A stretch of 64,000 bases of DNA from Mortierella alpina (GCA_029449245.1 JANATF010000005.1:2294001-2358000), one strand, 5' to 3'; shown: positions 1 to 12,869, counted from the first letter of the stretch. Made by a program: numbers and translations. The notes: generated by a model from the letters alone, not told the origin.

Positions 1-272
1 CAAAATATAAAATGTAATGTCGCGTCCTTCGTCTTCATTCGAGTCCGCACGTGGCGAATGCATGCTATCATAATGTATTGTCATGGCGAACTTCGAGTTA
101 ACGCGTACACGGTTCGGCACCTGGGTTGGCGACAACGTTTCAAATGTTATGTGGGAGACGATTGATCCGCAATGAGAGGCATTCAAAAGATGAACCAAGT
201 TATCATGGGAAAAAATGCCTTCCTTTAGTGTTCTGACTTTGGTACAAGAGGCTAACTAGTATAGCGCCCCAC

Positions 273-3200
273 TTATGCAACGATTTTGGACACCTTTCCT
301 ATACCCTTCGTCCTGCCCTCTCGGAAGATCTATCACAAACACAAGCATTACTGTTAACATCCTGTCGCAGGAAGAGCTGGTAACACAAGGACGTATACTC
401 CAAGCACGCAACACAGGTCATCAGCTTACCAATCGTGCTCCAACTTTCAGGTAGGCGGGTTGCAGGAACTGGAACCTTACAGTCGCCCGGTCGCCTGTTC
501 GCAAGATCTGATCCGGCTTGTCCATTGCCAAGACACGAGCAGTTTGTCGGACGGCACCGCAGTGGAGCATGGCCTGGTATTTGTGGCCAATAGTCGTCGA
601 GTGATAAAGAACCAAAATCTCGGCCTCAAACTCTCTGCATCCTCGTGGCACTGGCGTCGTCTCCTTATCCAGCATGACCATGCCCTTACGGATGGTCGAT
701 CGACGGATCTTTTTCAAACCAAACGACGCGCTCTGACCCGCGCATGCAAGAGGCACGTTCAGCCGCTTCCGCTGTATACTCTTGACAGTGACCATTTGGA
801 AGGCGCCGTTGCCATCCGGTCCAAGATAGAGTTGATCTCCGGCGTGGACAATACCGTTCATCACGACTCCACTCACAACCGTTCCCACAAACGGTACTGA
901 AAACGTGTCCGTGATCTGGTACTCAACTAGAAGCGGGGAATGCCAGCGGCGGCTGTCATGTTAGAATATGACGAGTTCAACTCAAAGCGCGCCATAAAGG
1001 ACTTTACAACGTTTGCACAGTCGTCTTGCCTGGTTCGTCCTTGTTGTATTTTTGACTGATGGGCAGAACATTCAAAAAGTTCTTGAGTAGGTCCAGTCCC
1101 ACGCCAGTGACGTTACTCACTTGGAAAATCGGGCAGATACGGTCACTGACAAAGTTTCCAGCGGTGACAACTACATCCTCATGCGACTACAAGCGGCAGA
1201 AATATACGATAGAAGGAAATCAGCTATTGATCCCTTTAGAGCGTACTGTGCCCTAATAGTATCTCACATCCATAGTTTAGCTGGCCTCTTACCTTGACAA
1301 ACATTGGGATCTTTCGGCAACCCGCAGATTTCAAAATCTTGGTCAGCTGCTTCACCGTGTTCTCCAATACGTTAGGGGGACACATATCGATCTTCGTAAT
1401 GACAACCAGCACTGGGACGCCCAATGCCAGCGACAAGCCCAAATGCTCTTTGGTCATGCCGATAATTCCAGCGTTCGCTCCAATCATGAGCATGACAAAA
1501 TCAGGAGCACAACCTGTCATTCCAAACACGGTGGTCTATTGCATCAAACGACAAGATTGCATCAAGGGATGGTAAGATGAAAGTTCTAGGACTATTCCAC
1601 TGTGCGGCTCGAAACGTTGTGCGAACTAACCTTGAGATATCGCTCGTGTCCAGCGAGATCAATGAACGAAAGAACCTGTTGATTGTACAAATATCTATTT
1701 TAGCAACGCTTCACCGAGAGAGAGTAAAACGACATCCTTCACACTGTTGGTAGTTACCTTGGCAGCCTTTCCACAGATCTCGTCCCATGGGGCGTTTCTG
1801 CCGTGAGACACCGTGGGGACTGGCACAGACTTTGCATCAAAGCCCAAGATCTCCATGCCAACCGAGGACGTGCGACCCGACTCGATTTCGTGCTTATGAC
1901 TATGACGCAAGAGAGATATGTGTTAAGCTGCTGAACTGACAGGGAAAGTAATAGAATCGAGGTCGTATATGCAAGTGTGCAAGACATATGCATACCGGAA
2001 AAGGTTGACTCGCGCCTTTCCACGTCCATCATCCAAAACGCCTTTTGTCAAAACACCTAGCAAGGTGGACTAGAAATAATAATGCTCTGGTCAGAGGTGC
2101 TGCCTTAAGGCCAGTAATCACGCGATACTATTCCAGACATGCTTGGTACCTTTCCAGCGTCCTTGAACAATCAGTTGCCATTGTTATTGCAAAAGAAGAG
2201 GCTGCAATTAGCGGTCTTTCAATCAACCTCACACATCCTGGTATATCGATCAGTTCACAAAGTAACACATACGACGTTTCCAACAACAGCGACACGAAGT
2301 TCCAAAAGCTCCTCGACTGACTTTGGTGTTTTGCGGACCATGACATAAGAGGACTTGAACAGAGACTGGTCAGCATCCACTGCAGGGCTGACGGACGACT
2401 CTGTTAGTATTGGAGAAGTATCCTTCTCCTGACTATCTGGTATTGATGGAGCGGTCGAGTCGCCCGCGCACTTTTCGAACATAACTGCGACCTCGGCGCC
2501 AACAGCAGCAGCGGCAGTTCTGACAGTTGAGAGAGCGGTTTGATACTCGGTATCATTCAGCTTCATGGGGGTTCCATCCTCTAGATTTCAGGCCACGCAG
2601 TCCATGTTAGTTGAATCGGATCCATCCCCTTGCCATCAAGGATACTGGCACGCCGGCATGTGTGTTTCTTTACCTTCAACTCCAATCTCAAAGAGTGTCT
2701 CGCCCGAACCCTCTCGTATCCTGGTGGCCAGAAGGGTCTGCAACGACTCAACGTTGGACTCTGTCGGGTTCAGAAATTGCTCCTAGAAAAAGACGATCGA
2801 CACACCAACATGCAATCTATTAACACTCTGTGTGCCGCCCATGCAAGCTAAGCGAACCAAGCGTTCAGGAGGGATGGAATGGGATATGGAGTAGAGGTTG
2901 ATGGGAAATATAAGGTTCTTCTCTGCTTGCGCCTCTCTGTCTGGACTGGCTCGTTCATTTATAGTTCACCAGTCCTTGGTCGAGGTGCCGGTCACGCATG
3001 TGCAATAAGGTTGTCATTATGGGAGGGCCAGTGGGCGGCACAGAGGGTCGCCAGCGCGGTGGCCAGAGAGGTTTGTAGTTACCTTGAGGGAGAGATCCTT
3101 TATACCGCTTCGTTGAGCCTCAAATCCTGCCAGAGGGTCATCCATGTCGTTGAGATCAAAGTCATTCAAGGACGACGCTGGGGCAGGGGCAGGGTCAGTA

Positions 3201-3379
3201 GTGCCGGAAGCCGAGCCTTTGGCGGCGGTTGCGGCAGAGGAGGAGGATGCTGGCGAGCTGATGTCCAAGGCGCCGAGCTTGTCGACCAACGGAGCGGCGG
3301 CGTGATCGTCTCCGGGCAGCGAGGCTATTGAGCTTTCGGCAGATCTGTTGCCATCCTTGAGCTCGTCCTTTTTGAGCAT
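273..3379 (-). CDS. GTPBP1-like translational GTPase, 11 exons
   Basis: Large GTPase of the GTPBP1/GTPBP2 branch of EF-Tu-like proteins, cytosolic; in animals GTPBP1 acts in translation and exosome-linked mRNA decay. Spliced product about 646 aa. Exons (minus strand): 3379-3083, 2782-2674, 2580-2273, 2161-2150, 2069-1996, 1899-1758, 1675-1631, 1535-1293, 1186-1030, 926-430, 329-273; the sum is an exact codon number. Visible motifs: P-loop GNVDAGKST assembled from three exons, the family signature [16 protein letters not shown]3 [11 protein letters not shown]4 TKID, then the beta-barrel domains ending [16 protein letters not shown]. Exon 4 is a 12-nt microexon, and the intron before exon 10 starts with GC. 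About 100 low-complexity N-terminal residues precede the conserved part; the start at 3379 is the first Met giving an acidic, non-UTR-like N-terminus. Confidence 0.93.
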
Positions 3380-3724
3380 GGCGGAATGGGGAATGGCGGC
3401 GAGTCCTTGCGGGTCAAGGTGCGAGTGAATGTGGATAGGGTTGCGAGCAGAAGGAGCAGCGGATGGGCCAGCGAAGAACGAGCTGATGTCTGTGGTTGGT
3501 GGCGGATGCGGAATGGGCGTTGCGAATGGGGAATGAGAAGAGTGGGCAAGAGGGAAAAGACAGAGAAGCCATAGGGGTCTGACTGAACCTTTATTCGATT
3601 TCAGGCCGACGGATGCGCCGCAGCGGCCCGCAAGCACTTGGCCTGATTTGCAACCAACACACTCCACCGACCCGCCCTCATGGCTCGCCTGCCACACACC
3701 CCCTGCCCCCTCCTCCTTGTCAAG

Positions 3725-4176
3725 CTATGCGGCAACCGCATGGCGTTGCAGCAAGCACGCCTTAGCCTTCTCGTGTTCTGCTACCCCCATTCCTCGTTGC
3801 AGACAATCAGTCTTGGACCGGGTCTATGGGGTCAGAAGCAGGCTAGCAGGCTAGCAGGCTTCAATGGGAGGAGGTACACTTGCGTCTGAGGCTGAGCGCT
3901 CTGGAGCTCTGTGCCCAGGAGGTCGGAGGCGCAAGACCATTGGAGCGGCTTCTGACTCACGTCGACGCATCTTGGTGCATGAGCAGCTCCAGCCATTACT
4001 TTGATCCCGTTCTCTGCATAGACGCGCGAGGCATAGGGAGCGGGCACAGCATAGGTCTCGATCGAGGAGAGGCCCTTCGACAGAGAAAAAAGACGCGTCG
4101 TTGAGTGCTGTGCTGGAAAATCTATGCAGCCCTCAACTTGCCGTTGACCTAAGAGATGGTAGGACAGGCCCTGCAT
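3725..4176 (-). CDS. Candidate small protein, two exons, unrecognised
   Basis: Tentative gene. Exon 1 runs to 3961 and ends on a good donor (GAC|GTGAGT, phase 0). Exon 2 (3823-3725) follows a CATAG acceptor in phase 0 and encodes 32 residues ending EHEKAKACLLQRHAVAA before TAG. Starting at 4176 gives 104 aa; the internal Met at 3996 gives 44 aa. Cysteines in the shorter version are at positions 10, 19 and 35. I do not recognise the family. The protein-like composition and in-phase intron are the only support. It lies 350 bp upstream of the GTPBP1-like start on the same strand, so it could also be untranslated leader of that gene. Confidence 0.35.
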
Positions 4177-4391
4177 GTACAACTAGGCGCCACGCGGAGA
4201 GCCAACATGGACACACGCCGCTCCTGAACCTTGAGGCAGGCAGACACGCCTCTATAACAGTCTCATGAGGTCCGCAACACTCGGGAGTTTCCCTGCTCGG
4301 CATTTTGGTTGATCGCTCACTTTCTTTTACTCTCTGCCCTTTTTTCGCCTATACCGTGTACACCACTTCCCCTTGAACTCACATACACATC

Positions 4392-4919
4392 ATGAAGGTC
4401 ACCTCATTGGACTCGCTCCCTGTCGCCTATATCTCGCATGACTCCACAGTCGAAAAGAAGGTACTCTTGAAGATGGGTGAGGTCCCCAACGTAAGCCAGC
4501 TGGCCGTGGCAACTTTGAAACCTGGAGAGCAGGCCTCGAAGCATGAACACAAGGATATGACCGAGAGTAAGGACTTGATAATGACCTCTCCGATGGTACT
4601 AGCCAATGTCTTGACCTCTAACTGACTGCTCACCACCCTTCCTTTTGAAAAGCGTTCCATTTCCAAGCTGGATCCGGAGAAATGGAGGTCGATGACAAGA
4701 TCTTTGAGGTCAAGGCTGGTACTACAGTCACTGTGTTCCCCAATGAGGCACACGAGATCAGGTGCGGTGAGATGTGACGATGCCCAATGGTGAATGGTGA
4801 ATGGGGAGATGGGTCATGGCATCGACTGACCCCTAATTGTCTGTATCATTTCTGCTTCATTCCACTCTAGAAACACGGGCTCGGAGAATCTAGTGATTAT
4901 CTACTTTGGCATTGTTTGA
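4392..4919 (+). CDS. Small single-domain cupin protein
   Basis: Predicted 110-aa single cupin barrel. Exons 4392-4566, 4653-4761 and 4871-4919. Cupin motif 1 shows as the G-x5-H-x-H-x4-E pattern (GEQASKHEHKDMTE) continuing across intron 1 into TFHFQAGSGEMEV. Motif 2 shows as VFPNEAHEIRNTG, so the usual His/Glu metal ligands are present. No signal peptide or membrane segment, so probably cytosolic. Substrate cannot be told from sequence; many such stand-alone cupins are isomerases, dioxygenases or binding proteins. Both introns are short (86 and 109 bp). Confidence 0.8.
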
Positions 4920-5535
4920 TGGAAAGATTCCTTCGCCCCCTCCTCTCATCCGTTCCCCTTCACACCTCAGCAAGCGTATCCGCCACATACTGCCTCGATC
5001 TTAGCTCGAATGTGCTGCAGTAAATAAAATAGAGTGTGTATACAGTAACCCAGGACGGTGCGAGAACGCCTTGATGCTCTCAACTCATATGCGGCTGCTG
5101 CGTTGTGCAGAAAGTGCTCTCGCTGAGTTTCTCTGCGTCTTGTATCAATACAAAATAGCTGCTCACGCTTCTGATCCTCTTGTCTGTCCCTCCCTCCGTT
5201 TCCTTCTTCCCTCCCGCAATCCAGTTCACTCTTCACTCTCTGTCCATCCTCTCTTGACTGGCAGTGGTCCTGACCCGCCCTACGACATCTCTTTTGACCA
5301 GGACGACAGCATTCCTTGTTTCTATTTAATGACCCTCATGAACCACCCCGCGACCTGAATGATTTTTTTTTGTCTTTTTTACGCCTCCAGTTTTTCCCAG
5401 TAACGACTCACCCTCTTTCACGCTCTTTTTTCCCATTCCCCTGAACTTTTCACCGAGGACCCATCGAACTCTCGTACGCTTCTGCATCGCAGCTTCATCG
5501 CTCAACTCCCTTTCACTTTTCAATTCCCAACCCCA
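4920..5535. other. Intergenic: cupin 3' end and ALG9 leader
   Basis: No supported gene. The right half is pyrimidine-rich on the plus strand, as expected for the 5' leader of the downstream ALG9 gene. Confidence 0.6.
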
Positions 5536-8500
5536 ATGCCAAGCCCGGCTGGCACAGGTCCACGCAAACCCAACGGCATCCTTGCCTCAGAATCAACAAA
5601 AACAACAACAGCAACGACCACGTCCACCACCGACTACGACATGAATGGCACAACCTTGCGAGAAGACACAGCTACCACAACAGCTACGTCCATAAAACAA
5701 TCGCTGAAGCAGCGCGCGAGCCCACACACCAATGGGAACGGGGCTGGCAAAGGAAATGGCTACAGCAAAGACGAGGGACAGATTAATGGCATTCTGGTAG
5801 ACAAGAGGATCACAGACGACGAGCATGAAGACAGTGCCGACAGTAACAGCGACACCAGCAGTGATCGAGATCCTAGCGATGAAATCTTGCGTTGGCGGTA
5901 AGTGGGTGCTACGGATTTGTGTTATCCAGCCCATCGCCATGCCCAATCACTCACCGTACTCTGCCTTCGTTTTGTGATTGAATAGAGACGCGGTGATGCC
6001 ATACTGTCCATCATACTCTGTCGCCTTCAAAACCTTGTTCTTGGTCAGAGCACTGGCAGCAACATACTCAAACATCTCGGATTGCGATGAGGTTTTCAAC
6101 TATTGGGAGCCGATGCACTACCTCCAGTACGGGACAGGACTGCAGACTTGGGAGTATTCACCCCTATATGCGATCAGGAGTTGGGCGTACATCCTGCTCC
6201 ACACCCTCGCTGCAGAGATTGCTCGGCTGGCAATGAGTGCCAATCGCGTGAGTGTTGTGCTGTTTTGTTTTGTGTGCCGAGATGGCCCAAGCTTACCTTT
6301 TGTGTATCCAGAGGATACACAAATGGAGTTGGCAGGTTTGATTTTGCTTGTATACTAACGGCACCCTTCCTTCTCCAGCTGCAAGTGTTTTTTATCATCA
6401 GGATTATTCTTGGCGCTGTCTCAGCACACTGTGAGGCGACGCTCTACAGAGCAGTCGTGGACGAGGTTGATCCGAGGATAGGACGGTATCTTCTACTGGC
6501 GCTTCTCAGCAGTGCAGGGACATGGATCGCCTCCAACGGTAAGAGATATCAGATGGATACTGTTCGTTGTATCTTGTGTCGCATGGGAATAAGGAACAAA
6601 TATAATGCTCGATTGTGCTGACCTATGTATATTCTCCTCACGTATACCTAGCATTCCTGCCCTCAACGTTCGCCATGTATACAACGATGCTCTTCTTCAG
6701 CCAAATGCTTCAGTGTCCTCACCGACAGTCTGGGAAGCGTACATTTTGGGCTATATTTTGGGTCGGGCTGGGAGCATTGCTGGGCTGGCCCTTTTCAGCC
6801 GCCGTAGGCTTGCCGTTTGCCCTAGAGGAGTTGCTGATCCATAGCCGGAGCCAAAGCAGAAAGAAGACTGTCAGGTTCCGGGACTGGCGTCGTATGCGAC
6901 TCTTGCGACTTTTGACCTCGGCTGTTGCTGTTCTGGGCTGCGTGTTGGTAAGTGCCAACTACAGAGCAGGCTGTTGATTTCAAATACCATGGGCAGCCCA
7001 ATCTCTCATTGGTACCTAGTCGGGATAGAGAGCCTTGGGAATGACAGCTAATCAAAAATGGCGCATATCCTTTGCCAACAAACTAGGTCCCTATCGTCCT
7101 TATTGACCGATATTACTACAAGAAGCTGGTTGTCGTCCCTTTGAATATTGTGCTTTACAATGTCTTTGGTGGCGATGTCGGCCCTGACATCTTTGGCACG
7201 GAACCATGGTGGTTCTACATCCTGAATGGACTCTTAAATTTCAACGTCCTCTTCCTCGCAGCCATTGCCTCCCTTCCAGTTCTAGTAAGCCAAGATCATA
7301 ATTTGCAGGAAATTGATGTAGTGCAGCCTCTTGCCTTGACGATGCGCGATTGTCTAACTCGTCGTTCTTTGTACGCGCTTTAGGTCCTGACATACTTTAC
7401 TATACCCGATGTGCTGCCCAACCCTCCTTCTGGCACAGGACAACTCAAGGATCCCCTCTTGTTGTTTACCCTCAAACTCTCGCCCCTGTATCTTTGGTTG
7501 GCCATTTTTACAGCGCAGCCCCACAAGGAGGAGCGCTTCTTGTTTGTTGTCTATCCCCTGCTTTGCTTCAATGCGGTTATGACTCTCTTTATGGCCCAAA
7601 AGATTGTGCAGCGCGCTTTAGATAGATTTGTCACGCGGTCCAAGGTCAGTATCATTTCCGGCGCACCCACTTGTTGGAAAATGGGCACCAAGCACGCTTG
7701 ACTCTTAACCATGGTTGTCATTTGAAATATCGTTACAGACAGCAGCAATTCACAAGTACTCAGCAGGATTAGTTTGGGCGGTTCTTATCGCCTCCGCAGC
7801 CATTTCACTTTCCAGGATCCTCGCCCTTCATGAACACTACTCTGCACCCATTGAGGTCTACAGGAGAGCATTTGACCTTGTCCAGGTACCGACACCTATT
7901 GTTGTTGAAGGATCCGACCCATCAATCCTGCCAGGATCGACATCGCATTCCTTGAACGACGCATGCACGCCAGGCTCAGACAACAGTGTGCGGGTTTGTG
8001 TCGGCAAAGAGTGGTATCGATTCCCGTCACATTACTTCCTTCCCGAAGGCGCCAAGCTTGGGTTGATCAAGAGTCATTTTGATGGCTTGCTTCCCGGAGA
8101 GTTCAAAGAGATGGCGCAGAGTGGCGAGCTGCCCCCGCTGTCGTCGCAGCCTTCAGCCAATGGAAAGCAACACAAGCCAGCGAGGATCGATTGGCGATGG
8201 AGCGCAGAGAGGAGGCCAGGAACATCTCATATCCCCATGTTAATGAATAATCAGAACAAGGAGGTTTCTGAGCATTATGTAAGTTGGGTGGGGTTGGCGC
8301 TCGTGCTCTTTTTGATATTTACGGTTGCTATTTTGACCGCAAGGAATGAACTCTGACAACAAGTTATTACGCGCACCTCGAGAATAGACCCCGCTAGATC
8401 AGTGTCAATATTTGATCGATCTTGACTACAGCGGTCGTCCCGAGAGCCAAGGCCCGGAAGACTTGATTGAACCGCGTTATCTGCAGGACAAGGAGCATTG

Positions 8501-8675
8501 GGAGAAGATGTATTGCAAAAAGTTTTTGGACACGACGGTAGGAGCAGGGAGGAATCGATGGGTGCGGGCGTTCTGGATCCCCGACAAGATCACGGTTGCC
8601 TTGATGAGAGGCCAGAACAAGGTCTGGGGTGACTATTGTCTCGCTCGACGCAAGCCTGTGGAGACCAAAGTGTAG
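5536..8675 (+). CDS. ALG9: ALG9-type alpha-1,2-mannosyltransferase (ER)
   Basis: Polytopic ER mannosyltransferase of family GT22, which adds the alpha-1,2-linked mannoses on the luminal side of the dolichol-linked N-glycan precursor. Eight exons: 5536-5897, 5986-6247, 6379-6538, 6652-6947, 7087-7284, 7384-7644, 7739-8278, 8403-8675; product about 783 aa. The first 120 residues are a Thr/Asn-rich low-complexity tail absent from animal ALG9. The luminal-loop signature DCDEVFNYWEPMHYL follows in exon 2, then a series of hydrophobic helices (for example TFWAIFWVGLGALLGWPFSA) and the QPHKEERFLFVVYP block. The C-terminal luminal part CQYLIDLDYS resembles the human counterpart. All introns are GT-AG and phases match throughout. 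Confidence 0.93.
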
Positions 8676-8840
8676 GAGGCAAGCGGCTCAAGCGGCATTA
8701 AAAAAAACCTTGCATGAAGCAAAAAAAAACAGAAAACAAAAACAGCCGATTCGAGGGCACACTACAAGGGATGAACAGGACAAAACATGCGGTTTATTGT
8801 GAATGTTTTTCTAAGTGTGTATCAAGCCAGCTCCTTGCGA

Positions 8841-10424
8841 CTAATGGATCGCAAGACCTTCCAGTTCCTGAGCTTGGGCCTCGTCCGTCGCCTCTTGAAT
8901 GGTCAGATCAGCAACGTGAAGTCTGAGCTCAGCAATCATCTTCAGCAAACGGATCCGCCGCCCTGTGGAGTGCATGCCCATGTCCTTGAGGGTATCGTGC
9001 GTCAAGTCCAGCAAAACATCTCCAGTAATGTCATTGTCTATCAACAGAGAGAGAGAGAGAGATTGAAGAAAAAACACAGGTCAACTTGAATCCGTTCATG
9101 TTGCTGTGCAGGCTTCTCGCTGATGGAAAAGAATCTACCAAGGACCCCTTACCCTTGAAGCATTGAACGGTGTCCTCGTATCCGTTATTGAGGAGCCATT
9201 GACCGGTGGTTTCCACTGTCCAGTTGTACACGTGTCCATCTAAACCATTCAGAACTATCAGCAAACATACCCGGAAAGAATCAGGGGTTAGTGCCTGTCG
9301 TTTTCACCTCTTGCATGGCTCTGGAGGAGATGAGCGATTGGGACTTACGGGCAGCGCTGTTGGAGGCTGGAAACTTTGCACGAACGACTCTGGCGTAGTT
9401 CAATCGCTGGAAGTTCTGCGCCGATGTTGGTGCTAAAGAAACACCAGGACAGGGAAAGCGAAAATTGCCAGAGGTTAGGATTTTGCCTACTTTCATGTTC
9501 ATGTCAAAAAGTCCTTGAGACATCACAGGGACCAGAAAAGAGAAGACACTTACTGATGAGGTTCTTGCCAGCAGAAACCCACGATGAAGCACCTGGCGGT
9601 AGCTCTGCTAGTGCATTTTCTAATAACGTGAATCGTGAACCATAGTCCAGGGGGGGGAGGAGAGAAAAGGCAGTAAGTGATGTAGGTCGTTAGCACATGT
9701 CATGCGAGGGGTGCGAACATGGCGTTTTCGTGTTGTTTTTTTTTCTTACCATGCTCGCCATGTCGGTCCATGCCCCTGGCGCAAATAAACAGGCTGATGT
9801 CGCGGAGAATCTCAAGCATGTCACAGTCCGTGTACTCGTTGTCGAACGTTGGTCGAGTGGTCTTGGTCTCCCCTACTTTTTTTTTGAAGAATACAGGGGG
9901 ATCACTCGAGCGTTAATGTATGCTTCATCATGAACCATGCTGTGCAACCCTTCCTCTCGAGAGAGATCCAAATGCAAACGCACCAAGAGTCGAGGTACCT
10001 GATTGGTCAGAGGACTCGCGTCTGTGCAGGATACTGGGTCGCCGACTGGCGCCCTTTGGAATGACCTGAAGTCGGAGTGTGCCCTTGCGCTCCTTGACGA
10101 GGTCCGAGTTGATGAGGTCCTCAAACTCTTCGGTCCCGCTGATCGTGCAGAGATCGCCGTCCGTGTCGGCGTACTTGACCGTGAACTCGTTCTCGAGTTG
10201 GAACGTGCTTTGAAGCTGTTGGATGGAGGCAAAAAGTCAGAAAAATCCATTGTACGGGGGGTTTTAGTCTGAGAGGGTTGGGTCATAGACGAGGGGTACA
10301 ATCCGCTTGCGGAGACAGTGGTGTGGTTTACCTTCTTCTTGAGCTCTTGATATTGGATCTGCTCAATGTCGATGGAGAGACGGCGACAGTCGTCACGGTG
10401 CCAGGCTTTAACTGTTGCGGCCAT
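8841..10424 (-). CDS. PB1-SAM two-domain adaptor protein
   Basis: About 294 aa from seven exons: 10424-10332, 10215-9999, 9875-9750, 9619-9554, 9432-9349, 9254-9153, 9037-8841. Residues 1-80 form a PB1 domain with a basic first strand (MAATVKAWHRDDCRR) and an acidic OPCA loop (YADTDGDLCTI), so it could pair with PB1 partners through either face. The last 90 residues form a SAM domain (W..T..TGQWLLNNGYEDTV, then NDITGDVLLDL and LKDMGMHSTGRRIRLL). Fungal proteins with these two interaction modules usually act as scaffolds in polarity or MAP-kinase signalling; that role is inference. Acceptor of exon 3 lies in a run of A residues and was chosen to keep the long open frame. The last exon is followed by a (GA)n tract inside intron 6. 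Confidence 0.8.
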
Positions 10425-12144
10425 TGTAAGAGGTGTTTGAGGTGGGGGGTCGCTCTTCTTTCTTTCTGTGTGAATAAAGGTTGTGTAGGGTATATGTCAA
10501 GGATACGATATGCTTTGGGTATATGACAGCTCTTTGTGGAAACAGAGGGGACGTTTGGATGGGGTCGTCAAGAGTTTTAAAGGGCGTGAGTAGGTGGCAG
10601 GAAAGGGCAAGGTCGAAATGGAGGGGAAGGAAAGGCTTGAAAAGCAAAGGTAGGGGGAGGGAGGGGTGGCAAGAAGAGAAGGGAGGAGGAGTAGAAGAGA
10701 GTAAGGCAACCGAAAGGGATGGGTGAGAAGTCGGGATGAGAAAGAGCGGCTGGATCCAGGAACGGACTTTGATGGCTCGTTTTTATGCTCTTTCCTTGCT
10801 TTCATTGTATTGCTTGCGCCCGTGGGCCAGAGATGCTTCGAGGCATCTTTCATCCCTCTATCCCAACTCTCACACGCGCTTGCATGCTCATGCTACCATC
10901 AGCAGAACAGGAACAGGTCAGACAGATCAGATGCTAGGAGGGGAAAATAGGGACAGACAGGGGAATAGAGTGTTGCTCAGAGCAGCACATGGCCGATGTA
11001 ATGCAATAGAGTAAGGAGCCAACACAAACAGAAACGCTGCCCTCCTTTCGATGCCCTGTAATCCTTTTACTGCCCGCCCATTTCAGAGGCGATAGCAAAA
11101 AAGATGGGGGTGGTATTCAATATGAGAACGAAGGTACAATGTGCATATCCCACCGACAGGGACAGTGCGTGCATTCGCGCTAGTACTCGATCACCAGGTG
11201 TAAATAGGAGATCGAGTGACCAAATCCTGTGGTTGTCCTCCCTGGGCTCAAGGTTTGTGACCATAGCTGTAGGAGCATGGGCCAGAATCACAGACACGTT
11301 CACAAAAACGCAACCCCCTCTCTTCCTGACCCAGTTTATCGCGATCCTCGGGCATGCCGCCCATTCCCCATCACTCAACCATGGCCCGGGTGACCTCTGA
11401 CTTTTTGGGAGGGAAGGGGCGGAAGGGCGTTGGGAGATGTATATTATATCATGTTTGTCATCGACTCCAGCTGACGAGAGAAACAATATATATAGTCTAT
11501 CAACAGATGAAGATGTACACCATGCACATGCACGGAACGAGAGCGGTGGACAGGACAAAATGAATTGGGAAAAAATAGTCGACAAAGAGAACAAGCAACA
11601 TGCCAACACAACTGGCGCGAGCTCGTGAGAGAATGACGCCGATTGGTCTGCGATCAGCGATCAGACCACTACATAACGTGCCTGGGTGTTGGCGTTTTTT
11701 GTTTGCTCAGCCGTTCTCGACTGATGACTATTGTCACCAGAGGCGCTCGTATCTTTCCATCTACCCAACAGCCAACAGTCAATGACCAGCGATCGATTAT
11801 TTGCCTTCACCGACCAACGGGCTGTCTCGTGCATCTGTATCTTGCAATGACCTTGGGCGCTTCAGCCTGTGGATGGCCGGGGCTAGGGACACGTTTCAAA
11901 GAGCAAGCGTGGGGAAGGTCCATTTCGTCTCCTGCACAGACTGATGCGTCTCATCTCGACAGTAAGGAATTAACTTTGTTTCTCGTCCTCGCTCTTGTTC
12001 AACAGCCTGCCACTCTGGCGAGCACATGGCCCGCTGCATGTGGCCTAGCCCTTGAAATGTTTCATTACTGCTCGCGGTATTGAGCCATGCTGGCGTGTTA
12101 TTGTTGCTCTACTCTATCGCCCGATACAACTGTTTGAGACGGAT
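10425..12144. other. Intergenic region, 1.7 kb
   Basis: No convincing gene. 10,570-10,740 is strongly purine-rich on the plus strand, which reads as a pyrimidine-rich 5' leader of the PB1-SAM gene transcribed leftwards. The rest holds only short open frames without recognisable motifs or splice continuity. Confidence 0.6.
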
Positions 12145-12869
12145 CTATGAGCGGTCATGATACCTGACTCTGTTGATGGCGACAAGATATTCCTTGTTGG
12201 GCCGGGTTGCCTTAGAGTCATAATATCCCAGTGGTCCTGTATCGCAGTCGGCGCAGGAAAGGAACTGAATCCCGCTGGGAAGCATCTTGCTGAATCCAAT
12301 GTTTTCAAAAGCCATCATGTCTGTGACTCTCCAGAACGATTGAAGTTCCTCTGAACCAGTGTTGGCTTCTGCTGCTGTATCCTTGCTCTCGGCCGTATCG
12401 TTGCTGATGATATCCATCTTTTCAGAGTCAGCAGTATTATCATCGATGGTCGATACTGTCGCTCCAGCCAGGGGCAGTTTTGGCAGAGCAAGCTAGAACA
12501 TTGAAACAAGACGACATGGCGCATCAATAAAGGGGATCGCCTTGCTTGTTTTTTTTTTTTTTTTTTTTTTTGGTACAGAGCGGCATGAAGAGCGACGAAC
12601 GACCCTGTCATTCTTCTGTACTATAGAGCCCACGAGTTGAGTGTGCGATACTGCATTGCGTATTGCAATTTCCCGGCCATAGGTACCTTGCTCTTTTCTC
12701 GCTGAACGAGTGTTGCTGCAGAGGCTAGAAGAAGTTTGCAGCGGCAGGTTTCCTGGGGGCAGTAGATATCGAATGCGTTGACATGCTGCTCCGAATGCAA
12801 TGTGATGAGGTCCTGCTCCTGTTGGAAGTCAGAGTAGCTAGTTCCAGGGCTCCTAGCTGCAGCTGCCAT
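12145..12869 (-). CDS. Mss4/Dss4-like Rab guanine-nucleotide release factor
   Basis: Zinc-containing chaperone or nucleotide-release factor for exocytic Rab GTPases (mammalian Mss4/RABIF, yeast Dss4). Two exons, 12869-12687 and 12492-12145, give 176 aa. The metal-binding cysteine pairs are visible: CPQETCRCK in exon 1 and CADCDTGPLGYYD in exon 2. The helical-strand region FWRVTDMMAFENIGFSK precedes the second pair, and the end EYLVAINRVRY is typical. Exon 2 begins with a low-complexity acidic insert absent from the animal protein. The single intron contains a 23-T homopolymer (12549-12571). Confidence 0.9.

Noticed and set aside
3380-3697. Extended N-terminus of the GTPBP1-like protein
   Set aside because: The in-frame extension has leader-like composition; the Met at 3379 gives a sensible start.
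11067-11609. 180-codon open frame on the minus strand
   Set aside because: Composition unlike protein, no splice continuity and no recognisable motif.
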